Shown: positions 8,984-18,378 of the stretch, piece by piece
Numbering within the stretch: the stretch's first letter is position 1
How the letters are laid out: every line of letters begins with the position of its first letter
Assembly (NCBI GenBank): GCA_004151065.3
Contig: NWUY0300023077.1
Coordinates: 45,741 to 68,765 of the forward strand
Length of the DNA: 23,025 nt
Direction: 5' to 3'
Source: Larix sibirica
Taxonomy: Eukaryota; Streptophyta; Pinopsida; Pinales; Pinaceae
The notes under the pieces: generated by a model
Told to the model about the DNA's origin: nothing
What the model saw: the letters and a program-made list of their open reading frames with translations, nothing else
Databases searched by the model: none
Position numbers and translations under genes: made by a program

Positions 8984-9600
8984 ATGGCGACGACATCAGA
9001 TTCAACCTTAAGACTGCCTGTCTTTCATGGGATAGGAAAATGTGATGCCGAGTAGCATTGGTTCACTTGCAAGGCTATTTGGTTAGTGAAGCGGATAACT
9101 AATGAGGCTGCAAAGATTGCATAGCTAGAGACTACATTCAGAGACTAGGATTTGACCTGGTATATGGAGTACAATACCACGCTAGAACTGGGTCAAACAA
9201 GATTATTGATGACCATAAAGAGGGATATTCTGAAGGAGTTTCAGAAGCCAAAATTTGAGTCTTAGTGTATCACTAAGATTAAGGAAATCAATCAAAGAGT
9301 TGGTGAGTGCATATGGGATTGTGACCAAAGAATTAAGATAATTTTGGATCATTTGAGCTTTCAAATCCAAGATGTGAAACACCGAGAGTGGTTCATTGCG
9401 GGCCTACTATCACACACCAGAGTCCCTGTTACGGAATAGAAGGTGGACACCCATTCAGAATATTTGGAGATCACAATGCGCATAGACGATACTCTAAGTG
9501 GAGAGTCATTAGCCGAAATAGAGCAGGTGCAGTCACAACTTGCTGCACTGAGTTCACACAACTTGCTGCACTGAGTTCACAGTTACATCAATTGTCAACA
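8984..9600 (+). pseudogene. Gypsy A Retrotrans_gag core (capsid) domain, five TAG stops
   Basis: From ATG 8984 one frame reads through a gypsy capsid domain: LRLPVFHGIGK, HWFTCKAIWLVKR, DLTWYMEYNT, IKRDILKEFQKPKFES, ITKIKEINQRVGE, DCDQRIKIILDHLSFQIQDV, HREWFIAGLLSHTRVP. The five stops in this frame (9053, 9122, 9146, 9263, 9437) are all TAG, and most sit where the family has Gln. At 9535-9580 a perfect 23-bp duplication shifts the frame; similarity then continues in the next frame toward the zinc knuckles. The product would assemble the particle. Confidence in the family is high; the gene is plainly inactive. Confidence 0.87.
9535..9580 (+). repeat. Perfect 23-bp tandem duplication in gypsy A gag
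   Basis: ACAACTTGCTGCACTGAG plus TTCAC occurs twice head-to-tail (9535-9557, 9558-9580). As 23 is not a multiple of three, it accounts for the change of reading frame between the capsid core and the zinc-knuckle region. Confidence 0.95.
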
Positions 9601-9603
9601 ATG

Positions 9604-10199
9604 AAAGTGATTTGTGAAACTGTGTGGTGCAGCTTCTGCAGGACATAATGCCACCACAAGAATAAGTTCCCAACCCCAAATAATTGTTTGGATACTTCCA
9701 CACCGAGCCCATTCCCAACAGGACCCAAGGTGGAATGGTGTGAGATCTGTAGATTATGGGGACACTCATCTCCTAAATTCCTGACACTGTAGAAGTATCA
9801 AATTTCTATGCATGCCCCATTCTATGAATTTTTAAAATCGATTGTGCATGATTTTAACAACTTATGCGCACTATAGCTAATGAAGGAAAATACAATAGAC
9901 ACATTCTGGGTCCAAGGCGCAGAAGAGAATAAGGGACCTGACTAAGGAGGAAATCAAAGAGCAACACGCGATGGATATCAAGGCTAAGGACGAGGCTATG
10001 GAGGAGGGGGTAGACAGGTCATTTGCTTCAACTATGGAGAGCTAGGCCACTTGGCGATATTTTGCACCAAACCCCATTCCTTATGTGGATACTACCATAG
10101 TATAGAGCATTTAATAGAGGATTGTCTATATCTGGCAGTGAAGTGGGAATAAAAGAAGGGTCATTGCAATATTTTGACCACCGAATCCCGAGAAGATTG
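9604..10199 (+). pseudogene. Gypsy A Gag nucleocapsid: four eroded CCHC zinc knuckles
   Basis: Four knuckle remnants follow in order. (1) About 9629-9665, CSFCRT then a stop and CHHKNKF, last Cys replaced by Phe. (2) About 9745-9785, CEICRLWGHSSPKF, last Cys also Phe. (3) About 10024-10065, CFNYGELGHLAIFC, second Cys replaced by Tyr. (4) About 10084-10125, CGYYHSIEHLIEDC, second Cys replaced by Tyr. A Gly/Arg-rich stretch (GRGYGGGGRQ) precedes knuckle 3, as expected for an RNA-binding tail. Each knuckle has lost a zinc ligand. Recognisable Gag ends near 10199; a weak continuation to 10236 is possible. Confidence 0.8.
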
Positions 10200-10536
10200 T
10201 GTTAGGGTTAACCTCAACTCAAGAATGAGTCAAAGGTGGTTTAGGTCTCAAGCAGTTTTGGGCACATGGTTTCTTGTATCCCATGGTATGGGACCAAGGT
10301 ATTGCATGTAAATAATCCTTTAGAAGGATTGAGGAGGCTCCATTGTAAAGTGGCCTGGAGGTGAGCAGGTGAGCTCACTTGACCCGGTTGGTTGGTTTCG
10401 GACATGCAATGGAGATCTTCATTAGTGCTATTTTTTCCCCTCATGGGGTTTTCTAGGGTAAATTTATGTGTCTATTAAATTTTTGTTTGATTATTTTTGT
10501 TCTCTCTTATTATTTGTATGCTCATATAACCCAACA
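10200..10536 (+). repeat. Probable solo LTR (337 bp) inserted in gypsy A
   Basis: The segment starts TGTTAGGGTTA and ends TAACCCAACA, a near-perfect inverted terminus. Flanking pentamers GATTG (10195-10199) and TATTG (10537-10541) agree at four of five bases, consistent with a target-site duplication. Its last ~170 bp resemble the end of the LTR at 15339-16452 (AGATCTTCATT, TTTTTCCCC, CATGGGGTTTT, GGTAAA, TATGCTC). The left edge is less certain because Gag-like codons might run to 10236; in that case this is a 5'-truncated LTR. Confidence 0.6.
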
Positions 10537-12284
10537 TATTGTCCATTGAGTAGGGAAATGGTCAAAGGAGTTCCTTGAAGAAATTTTTGAGTTACAAGAG
10601 TAACTTAGCAAACTGATGGAAGAGGCACACACCTTTCGTTGGGTAGTTGTGATGATAGAGATGAAGTAGTGGATGATTGCTTGAGAGGAGTAGGACAATC
10701 CAATTCTAAGCGGAAATATGAAGGAAACAAAGAAGTCAAATAAGGAAAGGTATGTATCCTACCTAGATGGGCCAGGTTGGAAAACATAACAAGTCTACTT
10801 GGTCGATGGTTCTTTCCTACGCTTGGGCATGGAGGATGCCAAATTCTAGATGCCTTGGGGCTAGGTGACCCCTTGGTGAGGTAAAGCATTCCTTGGGTAG
10901 ATTTGTGTCGATGGTTTCCATAATGAACCACTTGGTTGGAGATGGATAAAGTAGTGGTGCAGACGTGTCTCTTTTGGAAAGAGGCATGGAATTCTTTGGA
11001 TGGATCACTACACTTAGCATACTTTGGATAGTTTTTTGGTGCATTTGAGGGAAGTGGATATGATGGCTAGTCGCCACCTACTTCTCATTGATAGTTTCCT
11101 TGAGGTGCCTTATTGCATAGGATTGACAATGGAGCCTAAGCATACTATAAAATATTTTGAATTTGATGAGGAAGATGGAAGTGTTGGATCACAAAGGGTG
11201 ACTTGACAACAGAGGAAGAGTTTAAGACCTTCCTATTTTTGGGTAAAATATGCACTTGGGAGTATGAAAATAAATGAATTTGGTGCATGGAATATTTGTA
11301 CTAGAAGTATTTTTGAAGGTTAGCTGCAAAGGCACACACCATGTTGCAATCTGACACGTGCATAGTTGTGTACAAACATACATAGGCTAGATGGTTGCCT
11401 CATTTGTGTTGGGTCCAAATAGTGCATGAAGGAACTCTCCAACAAGACACGCAATTGTATTATAGTGGGATGGGTTGAAGAACAAGTTCACGCAATAATG
11501 AATGAGCTAAGTGCTCTTATACATCATGAGGATTGACAAGTTGAGGGTAACACATCTACCGATGTTGAATGATTTTTTAGCATAGAAGAGGTATTTGACA
11601 CTCATCCACCAGCTAATAAGGGGTTGAGAAGATCAATGTAGAAGCAAGTCAAGAGAAGTTGACATGTGGAAAAAGTGACTATAATACCTTTGTGACAATT
11701 TTAAGGTAAATGATGGTGAACTTTTCTTACTCTAGAAAAGTTGTGTAGAGAAGATCAAATTGCAAATGGAAGTGGCATGTTCTAAAATGCACTATTATGG
11801 GTTAGATGTGATGGATGGACTGGCCATCAAACTAGTTCAAGATATGAGGGGCCAATTGTGGATGTGCATGATAGAATTGGCTAAGTACATAAGTAATAGT
11901 AAGTCAAGAGAGCACAACACTTGGACGTTTTGAAAACCTTCTTTTGGAGGATGAGTTACCGCAACAGTGAGAGATGGTTTCAACATTAGTGGTTGTGATC
12001 ACAATGGGAGGTAGCAATCATGATAGTTTCATCTAGGAGATAGTGTGGGTAGATTTGGGAAAGTTGCTTTGTTCAAAGGAAGCATTGGTTGTACAAGTGT
12101 TTTGTTGTAGACAATATGGAGTGGTTCGAGGCAACCATGGACAGGTGCATGAGTTTGGACAATAGAATTGGAGGACAATGAGTTCTTGTGGATGTTGTAA
12201 AGGATGACAGTGAATTTTAGTGGGAGAGAATGTAAGGCCTTAGCCTTGAGAGGCTTCAGGAACCAGTGCACTGCATCACTACAG
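10537..12284 (+). other. Unassigned 1.75-kb stretch without recognisable genes
   Basis: All frames on both strands are broken at short intervals. Short protein-like runs occur (FELQE and LSKLMEEAHTF near 10590; a 60-codon open stretch at 11024-11206 including IKYFEFDEEDGS; FVVDNMEWFEATMDRCMSLDNRIGG near 12095-12175), but I cannot tie them to a family. It may be a strongly decayed transposon interior or old intergenic DNA. No LTR, PBS or terminal repeat was found. Confidence 0.5.
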
Positions 12285-12577
12285 TGGTTGTAATATACCT
12301 AGGGTATATCACCACCATGTAATAAATATATCTTATGAACTCTTATGTAATAATAGTCATTACGAAACTATCATTAATATATTAATAATGATAAGTCATT
12401 CCTTTTCCAAAGGACGTGACTTATCACTCTGTCTACGTGTATGTATATACATGTCCATTGTACTCAAGTAATCATTATGGAATATATGAATAATAAATAA
12501 TATATCACTAAGAATATATAAGGATTCGTCCTATTATGATGCATGGTGAAGTGAAGTAACCTATTGTGTTGGATTCA
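12285..12577 (+). repeat. 5' LTR of the gag-only element
   Basis: Starts TGGTTGTAATATACC and ends GTTGGATTCA just before the PBS. It shares long blocks with 15071-15354 (TATGAACTCTTATGTAATAA, AAGTCATTCCTTTTCCAAAG, TACTCAAGTAATCATTATG). AATAAA at 12492-12497 is conserved in both copies, and TGTATATACATG near 12441-12452 may be the TATA region. The left edge is approximate to about 30 bp because the first part aligns poorly. Confidence 0.82.
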
Positions 12578-12578
12578 A

Positions 12579-12593
12579 TTGGTATCATAGTGG
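12579..12593 (+). other. Primer binding site of the gag-only element (initiator Met tRNA type)
   Basis: TTGGTATCATAGTGG begins two bases after the LTR end and contains the TGGTATCA core matching the 3' end of initiator methionine tRNA. Confidence 0.8.
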
Positions 12594-13420
12594 ATTTTTC
12601 CATAAACATGTGGCCAAGTGAATTTTCCAGTTGAAATAAATAATTTTTTTATTTTAGGGCTTGTGGCCTAGAAGTGTAGAATATTTTTTGGTTTTAAAGA
12701 TCATGGCCCAGAAGTGTTGATAGAAATTTCAAAGAAATAAAAGAATTTTGACTCAAAGACAATTTTGTTGGTGTACAAAGATTCCATGCGAAAAAAGAAA
12801 GATGAAGAGCTTAAAAAAAGAGAAGAAGAAGATAAAAAAAACTTCCAATTTCTTTAATGTGCACGTGAAAAAGTTCAAATTAAGAAAAAGGTTCTCTATT
12901 GGCATAAAAATAAAGTGAAAAACAAGTTTTTTTCACCAACTAGGAATCTCCCACACTAGAAGGATGGATCTATAACCTAGGTTAGGGCCATCCCCAATGT
13001 TGAATGCAAGAATGATCTTCCCACCTGGAAGATGTTGTCACCAGGTTTATATGAATATGAGAACCATCCTGGATGCCCCATGGGTTAGTTTAATTCCCTT
13101 TTGGGTGGATTCCACCCTCAACCCTTGACTTGCAGGAATTGAACAGGTGACCTGTGGCGACTTAACATCCACAATTCCAAATTCCCTACCATTGCAGGAA
13201 AAGAAAACAAGTCATGTAAGAGTAAATAAGTTAAAATATTGGTAACTTGAATAAATGTGAAAATTTGTTATTGAAAAGTGGAATCGTAGTAAACTAGAAA
13301 GCATGAATTCATGTAAATATGATATACTTTCCAATTAAAAAGGAAAAAATACATTTTTGCCATACATATATTCATTGCATAAGTTATGAAGGACCTCCCA
13401 ACACTAAGCTAAATAAAACA
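12594..13420 (+). other. Untranslated leader of the gag-only element
   Basis: About 830 bp with no sustained open frame. It includes A-rich stretches (12780-12850) and a more GC-balanced block around 12940-13190 that reads as ordinary non-coding sequence. I found no tRNA-like or second-element structure here. Confidence 0.55.
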
Positions 13421-14920
13421 ATGGAAAAGATGGAGGCAAATATTGACACAAAAATCGCAACCGCATTACAAGAATTCAACAAAAAAATTGAAACACTTTT
13501 AGTGTTGAAAGATGAGTTGGAAGCCTTAAGAAACGGAAGTAATGAAATAAATAAACCAAGATCATTGTTGCGGTTACACCATTCATTTAATAATACAACT
13601 TCATTCAATGGCATTATACACAAAATAAAAGATGGAAGTACTGAAATTTGACAGTGAGGATGATCGAGAAGGAACAAGATGTGTTAATAAAATTGAACAT
13701 TATTTGCATATAGACTAGATTCATGATGACAATGATAAAATTAATGTGGCATTGATGTACCTAAAAATATCATCTTCTGACTAGTTCTTATGGTTGAATT
13801 CTAAATCTCAGGGACTAACAAGAGATTAGGACAATTTCAAAAATATTTTAGGATATGAAGGAGGATGAAGTCTATGCCGAGCTCTCTCAATTGCAATAGT
13901 CTTGGATAGTGGAAGAATATTTTAATGATATGCATGTACTAGCCACCCGCATAAAAAATATATCTAATATAAAAAACTACTACAAATTTCCATAATAGGG
14001 TTGAAACCAAATATAATTGACAAATTGAAAGTACTGGTTGTCAAATATGTTGAGCAAGTGTGTCAAAAATATGAACTCATTGAAGAAAAAACATCCTATA
14101 GACAACCTCCTTATGTTCCCCCTCACCAAAGAACCTCGCCATCAGGTGCAAGAAAGGATAAGAGTCGATGTTTCAGATGTGATGCTCCCAATTAGATTCA
14201 AGGACATAGATGGAAGGACAAAAAGTTTTATCTATATGAAAAAAATAATAGTGACACTAATAAAAAAGAGGAAGTTGGGGATACATCTTCTTTTGACACA
14301 AAAATAGACAAAGAGGAATCCAAAAACCAAAAGACCACTCCAACACTCTCTGTTTCCGCAATTACAATAATCAAAAGGTTAAAAGGTAAGAAGCCAGAGA
14401 ATCTAGAACCTAAAGACAAAGGTGTCAAGACAAAAAATGAGGTCCTAACAATGAAAATTAGAGATCTTGAAAATAATAAAGAAGGGCTTCAACATGAATT
14501 ACATATCATATAGTGCAAACTAGAAGAGCTGCCAGTTTAACAAGTCCAAGGAGCTCAAAATAGAACTACACGCATTAGAGAAAAATAATAGTGAATTACA
14601 AGTAAAAAATCAAGCATTGACTCGACAAGATTAGCAATTCAATGTGATCTAGAATCACAAGGAAAACAAGATGACAATAAAAAGATTGACAAAGTTTGAT
14701 CAAATCAAGACAAAGAAATCAATCATTTGAAGAGGCAAAGTCAGGTTATGCTTATAGAAGTTAAAAAATTAAAAAGTAAGGATATATATCAGTCTAAAAA
14801 TTCAAAAGTGACATCCATAGATGTGAGTGAATCAAGGAAGTTTTCAGAAGTTGAGAATGCATATAAAAGGACCTCAACAAAAGTGATTAAAACTAGAAAT
14901 TAGAGTGTCATTATTGATGA
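13421..14920 (+). pseudogene. Gypsy-type Gag of the gag-only element with coiled-coil extension, broken
   Basis: ATG 13421 opens a helical N-terminus (MEKMEANIDTKIATALQEF, ETLLVLKDELEALRN). A frameshift near 13630 leads to the capsid-like domain, VNKIEHYLHID, NDKINVALMYLK, FLWLNSKSQGLTRD, broken by TAG codons including 13782-13784. VEEYFNDMHVLATRI (about 13910-13955) and LKPNIIDKLKVLVVKYVEQV (14001 on) complete the Retrotrans_gag region. A knuckle-like CFRCDAP then GH occurs at 14169-14208, with its last expected Cys replaced by Trp. Beyond it, Lys/Glu-rich heptad-like helices continue in shifting frames to about 14900 (EVLTMKIRDLENNKEGLQHE, IELHALEKNNSELQVKNQAL). The product would be a structural particle protein. 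No enzyme domain follows; 14921-15070 is non-coding. Confidence 0.78.
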
Positions 14921-15070
14921 GGATTTCTTCTAATACAATGATGATAAGAGCTTGGATTCGATCTTCTTTGTTGTTTACTTAAAGATGTATTGATGTTGGG
15001 ATGCTTCGATATGTAAGAACAATGTTGACATTGGTATGTTGTTTCTTGAGTGCTACATTTTCTATAATTA

Positions 15071-15354
15071 TGGTGCCAATATTGTATTGGAAAATTTACT
15101 TCTTACTATTTATGAACTCTTATGTAATAATAGTCATTAGGAAACTATCATTAATATAGTAATAATTATAAGTCATTCCTTTTCCAAAGGACATGATTGA
15201 TCACTCTCTCTACATGTATTTATATACACGTCCATTGTACTCAAGTAATCATTATGCAATATATGAATAATAAATAATATATCATTGAGAAGATATATGG
15301 ATTCATCTTATTATGATGGATGGTGAAGTGAAATAGCCTGTTGGGTTGGCTTTA
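15071..15354 (+). repeat. 3' LTR of the gag-only element
   Basis: Begins TGGTGCCAATATTG and ends near GTTGGCTTTA, aligned with 12285-12577. In the well-aligned 236 bp I count about 22 differences, several of them CpG to TpG/CpA. AATAAA is at 15269-15274. The right end overlaps the TGTTGGGTT start of the next LTR (15339), so either the repeat is complete or its last ~15 bases were replaced by that insertion. Confidence 0.8.
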
Positions 15355-15639
15355 GCAGTCACTTGTTGACATGGACAAGCATGGCGAGAGGTTATGGGCT
15401 AGATGAGTTAGTCAAGGGTGGCTTGGCTCATCGGCAAGGCACACCATAAACAGTGGCAACTCGCACGAGTTTGACAGACCAAGAGGAACTTGGAGGGAAA
15501 TTGGAGAAGCAATGAAGGTTTTTGTGGGTAACCTCATTCGTAGGCATGTGCGTTGCACAGTAGATAAAGTGGCAAGAGGAACCGATTGTCTTGTAGATGG
15601 ATTGGGCATGTTCGGATAAAATCAAATTGGTTGGGAATA

Positions 15640-15960
15640 CCAAGTGGGTGAAATTGGGCACAACTTGTTGGGGGCACTTGCCATGGGTGCACTTGCCAGA
15701 GGGACCCTTTCAATAGAAGTGATGTGATGGGTACATTTTCCAGACAAGCTTGCAATGGATGCAATGTGACATGTGCACTTATCAAAGGCGCATGCGCTAG
15801 ATGCAAATGTGATAGGAACATAGGTGATGATCACACTTGTCGAGCACACTTGCGATGGATGTGGACACAACAAACACACTTGTTGGACAAGCTTGTGACA
15901 AGTGCGAATGTGATGGGCACACTTGTGGACACTTGGGCATTAGAAAGACTTGTGATTGTG
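15640..15960 (+). repeat. CACTTG-rich degenerate repeat block within the gypsy B LTR
   Basis: Variants of (G)CACTTG(Y), ACTTGT, GACAAGCTTG and GATGGATG/GATGGGCAC recur every 15-40 bases. The units are too diverged to define a period by eye. The block creates spurious open frames on both strands. Confidence 0.55.
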
Positions 15961-16094
15961 ATTGCATGGAATAATTGGCATGCCACCATTTAAGTAGAAC
16001 ATCAACAAGATAAGCTATGTGGATAGTGTTGGGTTCTACAAGGATTCCTGAAACCACTTAGACTTGGAGGGGCTTGCTAGTTCTTAGCAAGACA

Positions 16095-16102
16095 TATATA
16101 AG
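16095..16102 (+). promoter_or_regulatory. TATA box in the gypsy B LTR
   Basis: TATATAAG lies about 350 bp before the LTR end, in a position suitable for the LTR promoter. It is the best TATA element in this LTR. Confidence 0.5.
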
Positions 16103-16302
16103 GAGGTTGTAGTGTTTCTAAGGCATGAAGGAAGAGATCATTCATCCAAGTGTAGATAAGTCCAAAGGAGCTCTAATATTGTGCAAAGTTATGGGCTATG
16201 CATAGTGAGGGTGAATTTGTGCTAGTTGGGTGAAAGGCATAGTGGTGAATAAGACCTATAGGAGGCAAGCCCACAGTAGCTACATGGGTTTCTTTGTACA
16301 TG

Positions 16303-16303
16303 N
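16303..16303. other. Single N in the gypsy B LTR
   Basis: It lies in TGTACATG-N-TTTTGGCC, just before the segment shared with the LTR at 10200-10536. It may be a placeholder for a gap of unknown size. Confidence 0.6.
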
Positions 16304-16522
16304 TTTTGGCCATGTAATGAAGATCTTCATTGGTGATGGTTTTTCCCCACATGGGGTTTTGCAAGGTAAACTATTATGTCTATCTTTAATGGTTGTTTGT
16401 TCTGTATTATTTATCTCATAATTATTATTTATGCTCGTATAAAATCCTATCAGGTTGTGACCAATGGGGCCTTTCCCATGCTAATATAGTGAATCAAGGG
16501 GGTGTGAAGACATGAGAAGATA

Positions 16523-16960
16523 ATGTCGGAGCAAACTACGTAGAACAACCAATCGATCCAAATATAAATAAATTTGCATAGGCTCTACCGAAATTTGATG
16601 CCGACAATAATGACAGTTCCTGCATGACGCAAAGAAGGAAATCGAAGAAGCATCCCTGCAGGAAGAGGAGCTGCGATAGGAATGAATATGCACATAAGAA
16701 TAGCTTTGTAGCCTACGCGAGGAGGAGGATCAATGGAGGAGGTTGTGCAAGGAGGAAATGCGGCACAATATGTGTGATAAGGAGCAACAGAGAGTTTCAT
16801 GCTAGGAGGAAGAACAACGTAGAAAGGTGTAGAATCATAACTTCGAGGATCAAGTAAGTATGTTTCTACAATGTTGTTTAAAGGTGATGAATGATCATCA
16901 TACTACAAGCAAATTGAACAGCTTGCTCGGAAACTGGTAATGCTAAGAAAAATGGAGGAG
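16523..16960 (+). pseudogene. Gypsy B N-terminal charged coiled-coil region
   Basis: ATG 16523 (MSEQTT, followed by TAG) is the likely start, 70 bp after the LTR. A later frame gives AKKEIEEASLQEEELR, REEEDQWRRLCKEEMRHNMC and DKEQQRVSC, then EEEQRRKV, a Glu/Arg-rich helical segment with several stops. QLARKLVMLRKMEELISVPL bridges into the protease frame. No classical capsid domain is present before the protease. A role as a structural or oligomerisation segment is inference. Confidence 0.65.
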
Positions 16961-17590
16961 CTTATTTCGGTGCCACTGCCCAAGAGGAATGTGCAACGGA
17001 TGGGTAAGAAGAGGTGCATGGAAAAGGAGTTCAAGTTAACGCTTGAGATAGGAGGGTATGAAATGATGGATGTGATGCTCGACCTGGGGTTAGATGTGAA
17101 TATATTACCCAAGAATTCTAGGAACAAATGGGGGAACTAAAGCTAGTGTGTCCCCTCTACAACTCAGGTTGGAAAACCAGTACAAGATCTATCCCATCAT
17201 TAGGCTAGCCAATGTGGAGGTAGGTATTTATGGGGTGAAGATAATGGAATATTTCAAAGTCATAGAAATATTGGAAGATACTGATCCCTAGCTAGCACTT
17301 CTAGGGATCGATCGGGCAATTAACAATAACACCTTTCTGAATATGAAGTAACAATGCATGTTGTTTGAGACTAAGGAACTGTGGTTGGTATCCCCACTTG
17401 ATTCTATGGAGGTAGAGTGCTATATAGATCTTGTGAAGGATTAAACAAGTAGCATTGAGATTGAAAATATCTATAATGTGACCAGAAGTAGGGAATACTG
17501 CGTGAACCGCACTGTAGATGGAGAAATAAGTTCGTGTAGTGTTTGTTCCTTTGATACAAATTCCCAAGATGCATTGGATCGATGATAGAA
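16940..17590 (+). pseudogene. Gypsy B aspartic protease domain, broken
   Basis: GGYEMMDVMLDLGLDVNILP spans the active site; the catalytic Asp codon is GAC 17081-17083 in a DLG context, the form seen in Athila/Tat-like plant gypsy proteases rather than DTG/DSG. A frame change near 17130 leads to SPLQLRLENQ, IIRLANVEVGIYGVKIMEYF and LALLGIDRAINNNTF, where LLGID matches the second conserved retropepsin block. It continues to about 17585 with three stops (one just before LALLGID). After LLGID the sequence (ENIYNVTRSREYCVN, SFDTNSQDALDR) is a linker to the next domain. Confidence 0.8.
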
Positions 17591-17599
17591 TTAGTTGTA

Positions 17600-18218
17600 T
17601 GAGGTATCATCATGGAGATGCACCTTGGTCACCAAGTCAGTTCTTTATATTAGGTCAGAGCTTCCTGAACCACCAGTGTTTGATGGAATATAAAGGGTGG
17701 GAACCTTTCTCGAGCAAATGGAATAATGGGTCACATAGGCTCAAAGGGTCAAGGTGATGGATGAAGTGACTAGAGGGACCCCTGCACGCTTGTGGGAAAC
17801 ACACAAAGAGGAATTATGCAATCATGAACAAGTCAATACATGCATAAAGGTGAGGTTCCTGCCTACCATAAACTTGTGACTAATGAACATGTTTAAGGGT
17901 ATTGAGGACCGCAAGGAGCATTTTAAATATTGCAGGAAAAGGTGGACGATGAAAAGCATCCTGTGCAGCTAGTGGGTACACAAGTTTATTCATACCATGG
18001 ATGTCATACCATGCAATTGGTATGTATAGTAGGAGCACATGCGACAAACAAGAAATTGGGAAAAGGTAAGCATGCAGTTCATGGCCACATTCAAATTTAG
18101 CACTATAGACCCTAATTTGGACACAATTCTCCATCGCATGAATCACTTCATATTTGAGAGAGACCAAAGCATGGTACCATGCAGAAGCCAATCTGCACGT
18201 ACCATAAGAACTTGACAT
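17600..18218 (+). pseudogene. Gag-like domain between protease and RT of gypsy B
   Basis: One frame, broken by stops, carries SELPEPPVFDGI, VGTFLEQME, RVKVMDEVTRGTPARLWETH and VRF (to about 17870). A second open run (17880-18216) gives FKGIEDRKEHFKYC, WVHKFIHTMDVIPCNWYV, NWEKVSMQFMATFKF and LHRMNHFIFERDQ. The layout (PxFDG, a Phe-Leu-x-x-Met-Glu helix, ARLWETH, then WVHKFIHTMD-x-IPxNWY) is that of a Retrotrans_gag-like domain. Its place downstream of protease and upstream of RT is unusual, as gypsy Gag normally precedes protease. The flanking linkers are in register on both sides, which suggests a family feature rather than a chance junction, but this is one copy. Confidence 0.65.
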
Positions 18219-18378
18219 AGTGGAATCAACCTATCTACTGTTGGAAGGTAGGAAGTATCGACATTAATGAGAGGATGATCTGTGTAGGATAGAAATCAAA
18301 GAAATAATAGGGGAACACACAGTGCAGAACCACCCATTCACCAGTACCGTGCTAGAGTTCTTGGAGACGCTGAAGACT

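Larger units (their letters stand above)
7481..10199 (+). mobile_element. Ty3/gypsy element A: gag polyprotein remnant, interrupted on both sides
   Basis: From the copia border to about 10199 the DNA can be read, with frameshifts and stops, as one long gypsy Gag: a Cys-containing N-terminal domain, a charged region, a Retrotrans_gag core and four zinc knuckles. There is no LTR, protease or RT attached. The left side is interrupted by the copia element; the right side meets an LTR-like block at 10200. Family assignment rests on my recognition of the gag core and knuckles. Confidence 0.82.
12285..15354 (+). mobile_element. Compact gag-only LTR element (TR-GAG-like, non-autonomous)
   Basis: Two ~290-bp direct repeats (12285-12577, 15071-15354) enclose a PBS and one degenerate gypsy-type Gag with coiled coils. 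No protease, integrase, RT or RNase H motif is seen in the 2.5-kb interior. Total length is about 3.07 kb. This matches the TR-GAG class, which depends on enzymes from another element. The LTRs agree at about 214 of 236 compared positions. I see no convincing polypurine tract before the right LTR and only a weak target duplication (ACAG before, GCAG after). Alternatively it is an autonomous element with an internal pol deletion. Confidence 0.78.
15339..16452 (+). repeat. Putative 5' LTR of gypsy B (about 1114 bp)
   Basis: Starts TGTTGGGTTGG and ends AAAATCCTATCA, imperfect inverted termini of the TG...CA type. Inside are a TATA element, a CACTTG-rich block (15640-15960) and the end block shared with the LTR at 10200-10536. 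Gypsy B coding begins only 70 bp after its end. There is no second copy in the window because gypsy B is truncated. No clear PBS is visible after 16452 (GGTTGTGACCAATGGGG follows), so the exact border is uncertain. Confidence 0.62.

Noticed and set aside
9361-9769. Minus-strand frames opposite the gypsy A gag
   Set aside because: Shadows of the plus-strand Gag, which carries clear capsid and knuckle motifs.
10605-11077. Minus-strand open frames of 86-108 codons
   Set aside because: No family resemblance and no supporting signals; likely chance frames in unassigned DNA.
12940-13190. Possible tRNA- or SINE-like block in the leader of the gag-only element
   Set aside because: Phrases resembling B-box sequence are present, but I could not pair a cloverleaf or find A and B boxes with correct spacing, nor a target duplication.
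15640-15960. Possible CRISPR-like array
   Set aside because: Repeats are short, degenerate and irregularly spaced within an LTR of a plant retroelement; no uniform spacers.
15412-16057. Overlapping open frames on both strands in the gypsy B LTR
   Set aside because: Low-complexity peptides from CACTTG/GACAAG repeats, with no domain and inside an LTR.
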